Below, piece by piece: positions 54,160 to 64,000 of a stretch of 64,000 nt of DNA. How positions within the stretch are numbered: position 1 is the stretch's first letter; each line of letters begins with the position of its first letter. A model generated the notes under the pieces. That model was not told the DNA's origin. It saw only the letters and a list, made by a program, of their open reading frames with translations, and ran no database searches. Source of the stretch: Silene latifolia (Eukaryota; Streptophyta; Magnoliopsida; Caryophyllales; Caryophyllaceae); assembly GCF_048544455.1 (NCBI RefSeq), contig NC_133534.1:121916269-121980268 (forward strand), in the 5' to 3' direction. The translations under genes were made by a program, and so were the position numbers.

Positions 54160-56070
54160 TTACATTGAGATGACATAACCATCATGTCTACCTTATGCCT
54201 ACGGCTTTGGTTAGAGGATTAGCAACAGTTGCATCACTCTAATTTCCATTGCTATTTTCCTTTGTTCTATGCAATCTTTTTATCACATAGAGCCTTTCTA
54301 AGTACATGTCTAAACAAGTTTTTAGACGCTGGTTCTAAAGCCAGTCAAACACTCCCACTGTTTTCACAGTCTCTTGGAAACGATATTCGGCTTACCGAAC
54401 TACTCTAGTTCCATTAAAATCCGGATATCAATTATCTCTTTTACAACATCGGATGCTGTAATGTACTTAGCTTTCGTTCATGATTTGTATGTATAACACT
54501 TATACATACACATCCTTCATATGACATCTTTTATGTATGACACCTCATACATATTTGCTTTATACATGTATAACTTCTTATACATATATGTATAACTTCT
54601 TATGCATATTATTATTTATGCACATAGCACTCTTATATGATAACCATTCCTTAATGAGGCCCATAACATCTTATAAACATAGGAATGTTTCCGTGTAATC
54701 CTTTTACACAAAATTCATAAATTCCTCCAAACTACAAGAGTAAATCCTCAGTGCTTCTCAAGTACTCAAGGATGCTCTTGATAATCATCTAGTGACACTC
54801 ACTAGGAAATGATTGGTAATGACTTCTCATATTCTCAACATGATAAGTCCCGACGAGAGAAGCTTTTAGCATATTTAATAGATCCTGCAGCGGAAGCACA
54901 AGAGATCATATTTATTGTTCAACAACTTGAACGAGTCAAGAATCTTATCACATAAGTCTCTTGATTGACTATAATGCTAATATCCATGGAGATCTATCTC
55001 ATTAGATCCAGATATTTATGATGCGCCATGCTACTCTCAAATATTCACCCGAGAATATTTCTAGTCACTAATATGTCAAACACATATTTTAGACAAAGAA
55101 ATATCATCTTAGCTACATTTCTAGTCATTAATATGTCAAGCACATATTTTAGACTAAGAAACTTACTTTAGCTTCCACTAAACTCCATGTATCATCATGG
55201 TACCTCGACACTCGAGTAATACCATTTTGATAGACTACATGATTGAACCCAAAGTTCTAACGCTTTGACGTATATAAGATCACAAAAGGGATCTTTCAAA
55301 CATGGTAGGCTTCTTAACATTGACAAGATCAACAAAATTTCTCCCAAGGAAAGAATTTCGTTATTCTTTTGCCGAATCTCATCCTCATGAGAGGCTATAT
55401 TGCTAAGAATATACGAATTGATAAAGGCATTTGGGTTGTCACAAACTCTCTATAACCAACCCAAATTTTAAACATCTTATGTAACCTTTACGACAAGATC
55501 AAGGTAACCAACCAAAGTATTCACCTTAAATCAAGTCTCTAAAACATCTCGTGTTTCCTTCCTTATCGCATCGTGTGCAAGGAGATCAATTCGAATTGCA
55601 TGGTGACACGCCATCACATAGAGTTCATACTATATAAAAGCCTTTGATGAGGGTTTAAGATTCGTCACTTTTGAAAAGTAACGCAATATTATCGCAAAAT
55701 TATCTCCTTATAACCACTGAGCCACAATAAAGAACGTCTTCTTGCATTATACTCAGTTTGTGGGTCTTGGCCTTCCGTAAGTTCAAAATTTCTCCCACTA
55801 TGTCTTCCAGAAAATGAAAATCTTTACGGAAAAGACAAGATTATGAGCCACAAACTCTTTGTTCTCGTTTTGGAGGAGTAAAAACCAAGTGGTTCAATTT
55901 TGGATAACCCTCACAAATATACAAATTGGTTCTGAACATAAACATTTATGATCCCAAATGTATAAAAAGACAAGTTAGGGACCCTCCCTACCCATATCTC
56001 ATATGGAGTCATTGAGGCTATTATAGCCGGGTTTTAAACTTTTAGTGAGAAAATAGCTTGCAAAATTGCG
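54160..56070 (-). pseudogene. Copia-4 pol remnant: integrase end to RNase H, heavily decayed
   Basis: On the minus strand near 56020-55960 a segment reads TPYEIWVGRVPNLSF, the end of the integrase region. Near 54464-54400 a segment reads YITASDVVKEIIDIR (RNase H), and near 54235-54197 DATVANPLTKAV, the RNase H end. Between and around these I see many stops and frame changes and no frame long enough to give a product. Order and spacing (about 1.6 kb from TPYE to the ASDVVKE block, about 1.7 kb in Copia-2) fit a copia pol that has decayed in place. Confidence 0.75.
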
Positions 56071-56395
56071 AAATACTCAAACTATATCTCATAAAGTTTG
56101 GTTTATCTTTTTGACTACACCATACTCTATGGTGTCCTTAGGAGTAGGTATATGTGATCTGGTTCACAATCTTCTTAGTGATTATCAAGGTCATTACTTG
56201 ATATTACCCATTTGATCTTGAAAGTCATTACTTTGAAACTTCCGATCAACATCTTGATCTTGACGTGCTTTTGGTTTACTACTTCATTTTGAAAATATTC
56301 CACGTTTCAAAAATTACTTTTATGTCTTATTAAATAGATATGAGGCTTTCATATCTACTTAACATTACGGTAAAAGTAAGAAGTATATATATATA

Positions 56396-56466
<71 letters not shown>

Positions 56467-59400
56467 CCAACTATCGACCTTAAGCATCCGTATGTATATG
56501 GTCAATCACCTCACTATTGTGTTTCTTTTCTGCAAAAGAAAACACATAATACATGCACACATACCATAAGACTCACAATTAAATGGTTGTTCAATGTGCT
56601 TTTCGTTTACTCGTTTGAAACGAATTTACTTGAGGTTTGATCAATTGGGTTCACCAGATTAGAGACTTTAAAATCTACAAGATAGTATAACATTTAGTTT
56701 TCATGAAGAATGTAAAATTCCTCTAACTTAAGTGGTCTAAACCAACCACCAAGTTATCATAGGAGTAGGTACAACCTTTTGTTTTAAATCACATGAGTGA
56801 TGCCTTCTATGTATAAACATAGATGATTACATTCTTTTAAAACCAAATTTAGGTACATTTGTCCCTATCGAAATTATTGCTACTCTAGCACCATTTCGAT
56901 ACAAAATGTCCTATGCTAGACGTCTTACGTTTTATCAATTCATGTAAACTTCTTTACAAAGAAATGACCCGTACTTGGTATCTCAAACCAAGATAGTGGA
57001 ACTAGCCTATCCATTGAGTAGATGTCTCTTTCAACTTTGTTCTATCGCATACATCAAGGGTTGATACTTCTTAACTCCCACTCACTTTCACATTTCTCTT
57101 TGCTTCAATCAAGCAAAAATGAATCTCATGAAGACCTATCTTCATGTCATTCGTGATATTTTATACACTTAGTAAGAGTGAATTACTATAAGGTGAGTGC
57201 AACATGTGGCAAAATCTCAACTTCTTGCGAAATTGGACTACCTAACCATTCAATTGTTATAATATGCCTAAACTCTTTAGCGCATAAACAATAGATTTGG
57301 CCTTTATCGAAGTGAGCCATTTGACGGTATCATATTGGAGAATTATAAGTGTTTTTGAAAACTCTTTTCGCAAACTTTTGAATTACACTTGAGTAATTAA
57401 AACTAATATGTCATCATCATGACGGAGGAGGTGTCACTTCCGAAATCAAGACTCTCTTGATAAAATGTGACTTCCTTTTAAACTCGTAATATAGTTTGCG
57501 ACATGAAACCCCTTTTTAACATGTATGGACGTTAATTAAGTTGTATAATAACCGCAAAAATCGTTGTAAGCTTATGTAGGTGAATTGGTAAATCATGTTA
57601 CCAATCATTAATTCCTCCAAAGAAACCGCTTTCTATGAAAGAATGAAACAAGTATAACAATAAATAGAGAAAGGAGGATGAAGTGCGCGATGTCATACAT
57701 TTATGAGAAAGAACGAAAAATAGGAAAAATTAACATTCAATGTTTTAATTTTACTTGTGAAACATCTTTAACAAGTTTTAACATTTATATAATGATCTCC
57801 CACTAAATTATATAAATGATTCCAAGACCCAAATATTAAACAAAAATGAGCATGGCTTGGGCGAAACATCCCATAATTGTGTAAATTCGGTAAGTCACGT
57901 TGACTAATTCTACCTCTAGAACTCTTGGTCGGCGAATTTCCTTAAATCCATCTACTAGCCCCGGAACACAAGACCGTCTTATATCCCGTTGAGTCCAAAC
58001 AATTTTGGCGTGTGATAACCGCTTACCACCCTACTTACTCAAGGTAAAAAGAGAACACCCCGCTTGGGCGAGCATGGCTCTAATGAACAAGAGATTCATA
58101 GGTGTTACTAATTGATAAGGCTAATCTCAATTTTAGTTATGTGAGAGACCTTGTCAATTTAGTCATAAATTCCCTATAAGTGAACTAACTCGGTGAATGT
58201 AAATGACGTGAATTGACAATCGCGAAGATAAAATGCATGTGAATGGCGATTTTGGCATGCGCGAAAATAAAACAAGCAAACAAGTAAGCATATGAATAAA
58301 TCCTAGTATGGCCACCTAGTTAATAAAACCTAGTCTATTACATTTCGGAAACCAACTCCTTGGTCCCTTGCCTCTTTATACCATAAGTGGCTCCTTCTTG
58401 TGGGATTTGGAACACCTTCCAAAAATAGACTCCGTCTCGATGTAATCCGTTTTTTGGGAACGCCGGTAAAAATAACTATTACAATTGAATTACATAGCTA
58501 TTCCTATTATACATTAATTAATAAAATAAATAAAACTATTAATTAATTACAAACCGACGATACGAGATCGTATTTGAATTACAAACAAATCGCTATTCCC
58601 ATTCATTTCGGGTAATAACGATTAAATTAAATTAGGGCATAGTAGGTACAACAAGATAAATACTTTAAATAAATGACAATCATTCATTCAACTTAAATAA
58701 ATATGCTTAAAATGCTGTAAAATTATGCCAAAATCGCCCTATCCATCAATCGTTGGTATCCATCTCGGGTTTTTGTGGATTTAATCGATTTTTAACATGT
58801 AAAAATCAATAATCAACTCTTAAATCTCATTTAAGTCCAAAATAATTGTCCAAACTGTTTTGAACCTCAAAATTAGTCCTCACTAATGTTATGATAAATA
58901 ATTAGTTTGATTTGGTGATAATTTGCTAATTTAATCGGTAAAATCATAATATTAAAGTAGAAATCGAAAATAATTTAAACATTACCCAAAAAATTGAAAC
59001 AAAAATTTTGAGTATTCTGGAACACTCCCAAGAACACCAAAATGTCAGAAAAATTTCCCCAAAAATCCAGATAAAATTTATGAATAAAAAGATCGATATT
59101 TATCGGTTTTTAACCACTAAAACCAATAAACATCAAAACAAGGTGAAAACACATTTTAAAATTCACTTTTAACATTTAAATAATATTTTTAAATGTACAT
59201 AAATTTATCATGGGCAGAATCAATTGTTTCGAAATTATGATTAATTTATTTCACTTTTATCGACTTTTATCTCATAAAATCAATAAACATGCAAAAGTTT
59301 CGAACCAACCTTCGACCTTTTGCATACAATCAATAAAAAACATGCATGAAATACCATAAAAAAATCCATGGACCGAATCAATTTTTAACTATTTTTAGTC

Positions 59401-59632
59401 AATTTTTAATTAAAATACGACATTTTGACTCGGTTTTTTACCATAAATCTTTAAAAATAGCAAAATAACTTCATAAATCACCAAACTTAACCACAAATCC
59501 TTTGAGATCAGTAGATATGCATGTCCCAAAAATTTCGTGCTCAAACCTCTTCTAACACACTTTTTGAGTTTTTATAAATTATCTCATAATTCATTAATAT
59601 GCTTAAAATCAACATGCAAATTACAAGCATAA
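56071..59632 (-). other. Copia-4 interior, gag/protease region and leader, decayed
   Basis: No frame of useful length on either strand. A block near 57900-57960 matches the Copia-2 leader (minus strand GACCAAGAGTTC). gag and protease must have been around 56.2-57.8 kb but I could not recognise them. AT content is high. Confidence 0.55.
56384..56465. repeat. (AT)n microsatellite
   Basis: A TATATATATATATA stretch at 56384-56397 and an uninterrupted AT run of about 64 bases from 56401. Confidence 0.98.
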
Positions 59633-59644
59633 GCTCTGATACCA
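59633..59644 (-). other. primer binding site of Copia-4 (tRNA-iMet)
   Basis: The minus strand reads TGGTATCAGAGC just inside the 5' LTR end. Confidence 0.93.
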
Positions 59645-59646
59645 CT

Positions 59647-60884
59647 TGAAACATCATAGATCCATATTAGACTCTCTAATAAAAATTAAATTATCTCATA
59701 ATTTATCGTTTTGATGATCTATGTAACATGCATGCAATATAAAAGCATATTAGAATAAAAGAAGAGGAAAATAATTTTCCTTACATTGAGAAATGGTAGT
59801 ATTTGGGCACAACCAAGATCACCCATCTTGGCTGTTCTTGAGCTATTAAGAATGACAAGATCATCCAATCTTCAAATTAGAAGATCTCCTTTAAGTTGCA
59901 CCCAAGAACAAACCTCCAACTCATATGATTTATTTTAACTAGAAATTAACCATATAACCCTTGAATATTATGTAAATAATATTAACACTCTTAGTATTTA
60001 TTTTGTTTTACTAACAATCTTAGTAAAAATGATGCTTATGATTTTTAGAGAGATAGACAAATTGTTGTTCACATGCAAAAATGTACAAGTGAAGTAGTAG
60101 AAAAAATGAACAACAATTTGGAGAGTATTTGGGGAAAGTGGCGGGTGGAAGGGTAGTGTGTAGGAGTCAACTTGTTTTTAATATTGTCCAATCTTTTGTC
60201 ACATGCACAAAGATGTTATGACAACTTATGGAAGAAAAACAAGTAAAAGTGAAATGATTATGATCATCAACTAACTTCATTTACACGGTCCAATGTCCCA
60301 TTTACGGGTCCATTTTGGTTCTTATATTTGTCGCACAAATACGTGTAAATTTTATTTAAACATCGTTTCATGTTTAAATGCTTCCAATTAATTTCGTCCA
60401 AATCACTCCGTAAATATACGTGTACCACTACACATATTATTTACGTACTAATATTAATCACATTAATCAATTAGTACAATTATAGTGAATTAACAATTAA
60501 TTAACTAAAACCCGTCTCATAAAACTTATTATTTAATTATCGCGTAATTAAATAATAACCGCCGCTCCTCGAGTTCGCAACTCGAAATCTCTCGAAATCA
60601 ATTTAATCGACTAACTCTTAGTCAATTTAATCAAGGGACTAATTTAAACTATATCTCATATAATTAATTAGCTTTCGTGTTGGGGCTCGTTCCTTTAGGT
60701 GTGACCGAAAGGGATCAGCTGAACACCGCCGTCTCACGACAGTAACGTCAAACCCTAGTTGGCCAACCGTTACCGATATACGTTGATCAACTGACTAGTA
60801 TTGCCAATGAATATCCCATGCATATTCCTTAATGAGATTTAATAATATTATCATGCACTATTGTGGAGGACAAAAACTCCAACA
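59647..60884 (-). repeat. 5' LTR of Copia-4 (1238 bp)
   Basis: Near-identical to 52020-53260. Contains the conserved copia stem: plus-strand arms CAGTAACG (60740-60747) and CGTTACCG (60768-60775), with GATCAACTG at 60785-60793. Confidence 0.95.
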
Positions 60885-60889
60885 ATTTC

Positions 60890-61427
60890 TCCGCACCACA
60901 AACTCCACAACCGAATGGAGTTGTCGAAAGAATGAATAGAATTATTGAAGATATATCTCGCAGAATATTACTTTGTAGTGGTTTACCTAAGAATTTCTGG
61001 GTAGAAGCTGTAAATACCGCTTGTTAAATACATAATTTTGCTATGATTAGACCAATCAGACCAATCATTAAGAAAACCCCATATGAACTATTACGAGGTA
61101 GAAAACTGAATATTTCACACCTAAGATGTTTTGGTAGCAAGTGTTTCGTACACAACATTGGCAAAAACAGATTAGGTAAATTTGATCCTCGTAGTAATGA
61201 AGGTGTTTTCTTAGGATATTCTACTCATAGTAAAGCTTATAGAGTATATAAAAAAACGGACATTATGCGCAGAAGAAAGTATTCATGTTATCTTTGACGA
61301 ATCTGATATACTTGATCGATATGAACAGGAAGAACTTGAAGATGATAATGATCCATATTTTTGGCTTACACATAAAGATCCGCCCGAGTTTTAACAGAAC
61401 AAAAATCAAGAGATTAGTAGGACAAAT
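60890..61427 (+). pseudogene. Sirevirus-like integrase, second part
   Basis: Continues from 52019: TPQPNGVVERMNR carries the last catalytic Glu, then KTPYELLRGRKLNISHLRCFG, FLGYSTHSKAYRVY and, after a one-base shift near 61258, EESIHVIFDESD. TAA at 61025-61027 replaces a Tyr-type codon. The sequence stops at the Gypsy-5 LTR; the last five bases CAAAT may be its target duplication. Confidence 0.87.
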
Positions 61428-62896
61428 TGTAACACCCAGATTATCCGGCCAAGATAATTGGAGCGTTACCATCTCGGTTTCCCGAGGTAGTGTTTCAAAA
61501 CTCCAATCAAGAACATTTTATTAATGTAATGTTTAATGAATTACATAAATGTAAACAAATGAATAAATAAAATATAACTCGTGATATCTATACTCTTCTA
61601 GCCAACTAGACTCGTCTCGTGATATCATCAAGCTCGTCCCGTCTCCCGCGTACTATCCAAACAACCTGATCATAACCTCACAGCAAATCCGCATAAGCAA
61701 TCCGTCACACGAGCTAGGTCCGTCTCGTAAAACCGTCTCATAAAACACATTTTCTAAAATACGATAATAATCAAATACGTATAAATATACTCATCTAATC
61801 ATACAAATACGTATAAATATACTAATCCAATATGTATACCAATACGTATAATATACTAATATATATATATATACCAATACGTATAAATATATTAATACAT
61901 TATATAAATATGTATACGACTAAATAGATACGACTTAACTTAATTAAATAAAACATGTCTTATTAATTAACCAAAAACCTGACTTAACCAACCACCACCA
62001 CCTACTGCCGCCACCGTGGCTACCACCACCAGCCACGGTGGACCACGACCGGCAGCAGCCACAACCTACAACAATGACAACCACACGACAACTACAACAA
62101 CCCCCACACCCGACACCCTTCCACTTTCACCACACAAACCACCAACCGTGGCCACCACCGGCCACGACCGACCTCACCAACACCCCCACCTTGACCCCCA
62201 ACCTTAGTCGGCACCGACCCTCCACGACAACCACCAGGAACACGACACTAGCCACAACAACAACCCGACACATGCCTTAACCCGTGCCCGTACACCCTCC
62301 TTTCTACCCCAGATCCCGGCCACCACAGCCACCCTACCCACCACCCAAGACCACCACTACGACCTCCTAACTTCCCTCGACACAACCCACCCAACGTCCA
62401 CCCAAAACAGTCACGAATGGTGGGTCAAGAACTCGTCTTAAGACCGTCACACAAAACAGCTATAACAACAATTTAACCTCAATAAAGTCACGGTCAAACC
62501 CTTATTTGGGTGGTCAACAGCGGTCAAATGGGTGGTCAACCACGACCAAAGGTGAGTCGGGGTCAAGGCGGGTCGATGATATAAATTAATTAAGATAAAA
62601 GACGGTATTACCTTACGATATCGAGGCGATGTGGCGGAATCTCCCTTGTTCTTCTAATCTCTCTTTTCTCCCTTTTTCTCTCTTGTAATTTGATGTTGGA
62701 TTTTATGAGATTGCAAATGGAGAAGGGTAAGGGATAAGGGTGGATAAGGGTAGTATGTATATGTATGGTGGGAGTATATAATACATGTATAATGTATTAT
62801 TATTATTTATTATTATAATCATTATTATTCCGTCTCAACATAAATCGTATAAATAAAATATTATTATTATATAATTATCAAATACGGAGTATTACA
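61428..62896 (-). repeat. 3' LTR of Gypsy-5 (1469 bp)
   Basis: Plus-strand ends TGTAACACCCAG and GAGTATTACA. The inside has ATACGTATAAATAT-like repeats (61760-61920) and an ACC/CCA-rich segment (61985-62400). The open frames of 63 and 80 codons there are low-complexity translations, not genes. Confidence 0.85.
61985..62400. repeat. CCA/ACA-rich low-complexity segment with CCACGGTGG palindromes
   Basis: Strand-asymmetric C/A-rich sequence with GCCACCGTGG near 62010 and CCACGGTGG at 62033-62041, about 22 bp apart, and further GTGGCCAC-type cores near 62145-62165. Lies in the centre of the Gypsy-5 LTR. Confidence 0.7.
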
Positions 62897-63877
62897 ATCT
62901 TCCCCCCTAAAATAAACTTCGTCCCCAAAGTTTCACCTCACTCTTCCCTTTTCGACTATTCCCTCAAATCTCATGTGTACTCTCTTCCCAAAGTTCGGTG
63001 TTCCATTCTCACTACTTCCTCACAACTCTCACTATTTCCTCATATTCCGTACTTCCTTTTTCCTAAACTTCCGAATTGTTACATTCACTCCCCCTAAAAG
63101 AGAACTTCGTCCCGAAGTTCAATTATCAACTTCAAAATGCGGTCTCATACTCTCATTACTAAATTTCACAAATGACCATGTTCCAGGTTCAACATTCTCT
63201 CTTGCTGATTGTAAATCCATAAATGAATCACACATAGTTCTAATGCCATGATATACCCTACTCTACGAGCCTCCCAAACGTCAAGGACAAGGTTCAGCCC
63301 ACGGTAGAAAACCCTAATCCCATAACAACACCCAACTCGATTGGTTCTAAGTCTACGCATAAGTCTCGGGGTATAACTCGATCACTATTATACGCATATA
63401 AATCACATATAATCTCATACATGTACATGTATGCCAATCAATCGTAAAAATGCGGATTCTAAGAAACAACCAAATAATGCAACATTACTCGACATGTGAC
63501 TTAACCATGCTCAACATTCCCATTTTCCGGAAACCATGCCATGCATATAACGCGTCAAATCCCCCACATGATCACACATGTGTTTTCAACATCCATTCCC
63601 ATCTATTATCAACACTTCCACTCATACGGAAGACCACAATCACAATCATGCAAATGATTACTATGCAACATACAACTTGTATATTTCCTCTTACTTTACA
63701 CAACCAAATAGAATCACGTCGATAAACATACATCAAACAAGGTTATCATATCATTAATGTCATAAATAATCCACCCATGCCGAATCAACAATTTCCATTA
63801 CTAGGCAAAATATCACACCATGTAATCAAACGTAAACAATTCACACATATCACCCATGTAAGGTCAATCATGGTCAT
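62897..63877 (-). other. Gypsy-5 polypurine tract and 3' interior
   Basis: The minus strand reads TTTTAGGGGGGAAGAT before the LTR (62897-62912). A second, relic junction is seen at 63083 (minus strand TTCGGGACGAAGTTCTC..TTTTAGGGGGAGTGAA then TGTAACAATTCGG). No coding domain is found; frames of 64-92 codons are unrelated to known proteins. Confidence 0.7.
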
Positions 63878-64000
63878 TGATACGGTCGTTTATGTACCAA
63901 AAATAAAATACCTAAGTACTACTAACAGAAGTCAGCGGTAAGTAGGGTCGATCTCCACATGGAGGCTATTTTGCTAATTATCTGTTTAACTCAGTCTGTC
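63878..64000. repeat. probable start of another Athila-like LTR
   Basis: TGATACGGTCGTTTATGTACC followed by GGTAAGTAGGGTCGATCTCCACATGGAGG resembles the end of the solo LTR at 9285 (TGATAGG.. then GGTCGAATCCCACAGAGAG). The window ends before it can be confirmed. Confidence 0.45.

Larger units (their letters stand above)
52020..60884 (-). mobile_element. Copia-4: full-length but coding-dead Ty1/copia element
   Basis: Minus strand: 5' LTR 59647-60884, tRNA-iMet primer site, 6.4 kb interior with decayed pol, polypurine tract and 3' LTR 52020-53260. TSD ATTTC at 52015-52019 and 60885-60889. Total 8.87 kb, almost exactly the size of Copia-2; leader and LTR blocks show it is the same broad family. 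Inserted in the Sirevirus-like integrase. Confidence 0.95.
50082..61427 (+). mobile_element. Sirevirus-like Ty1/copia fragment, split by Copia-4
   Basis: Coding remnants at 50087-52019 and 60890-61427 read continuously across the Copia-4 insertion: ..HNF, then SAP.. in frame once the ATTTC duplication is removed. The 5' end is cut by Gypsy-3 and the 3' end by Gypsy-5, so no LTR, reverse transcriptase or RNase H remains. This is the deepest recognisable layer of the window. Confidence 0.85.
61428..64000 (-). mobile_element. Gypsy-5: long-LTR Ty3/gypsy element, 3' end only
   Basis: Minus-strand element with its 3' LTR at 61428-62896, a polypurine tract just right of it, and about 1 kb of non-coding interior before another LTR-like sequence at 63878. 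The LTR end (GAGATGGTAACGC..GGGTGTTACA on the minus strand) resembles that of Gypsy-3. The rest is right of the window. Confidence 0.82.

Noticed and set aside
62016..62280. Thr/Pro-rich ORFs of 63 and 80 codons
   Set aside because: Low-complexity reading of the CCA/ACA-rich LTR island, overlapping each other in different frames.

Overview
This 64 kb window is plant nuclear DNA made almost entirely of transposable elements. I found no host protein gene, tRNA, rRNA or CRISPR array. Evidence for a plant: Ty1/copia elements primed by initiator tRNA-Met (TGGTATCAGAGC), an Athila-type Ty3/gypsy element with a tRNA-Asp-like primer site, a Tat/Ogre-type element with the TGGCGACTCCGCTGGGGA primer site, long-LTR gypsy elements whose LTRs begin TGTAAC, and a plant L1-type LINE with a DUF4283-like ORF1. 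This points to a eudicot. A Caryophyllales source is only a guess.

The elements form a nested stack that can be read from boundaries and target-site duplications (TSDs). The oldest layer is a Sirevirus-like copia fragment (50082-52019 and 60890-61427). It was hit by a minus-strand copia (Copia-4, 52020-60884, TSD ATTTC) and by a long-LTR gypsy element (Gypsy-3, 38959-50081 visible), and it ends at the 3' LTR of another minus-strand gypsy (Gypsy-5, 61428 to the window end). Gypsy-3 carries a LINE (41218-46705) and is split in its 5' LTR by a minus-strand Athila element (visible 11944-38958). The Athila element contains three insertions: a plus-strand Tat-like element (24621-36062), a complete plus-strand copia (Copia-2, 14215-23102, TSD AATTC) and the 3' part of Copia-1 (6341-11943). 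Copia-1 is itself interrupted by a solo LTR (9285-10743, TSD GAGTT) and by a non-coding long-LTR gypsy derivative (1-6340). The deepest chain has five levels.

Few elements here could move by themselves. Gypsy-1, Gypsy-3 and the visible part of Gypsy-5 lack recognisable gag/pol. Athila keeps gag-protease and a plant-specific ORF but shows no polymerase. The Tat element keeps only a duplicated gag zinc-finger domain. Copia-4 has badly decayed pol between very similar LTRs. Copia-1, Copia-2 and the LINE have stops or frameshifts.

The most interesting signal is not a gene. Several unrelated LTR families carry arrays of short, GC-rich, CpG-containing palindromic or inverted motifs spaced at about 20, 30 or 50 bp, so on one face of the helix. 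In the LTRs where a TATA box can be seen, the array lies just upstream of it. Other recurrent structures are a conserved nested stem in the LTRs of three copia elements, and relic polypurine-tract/LTR-start copies just inside the 3' LTRs of three elements.
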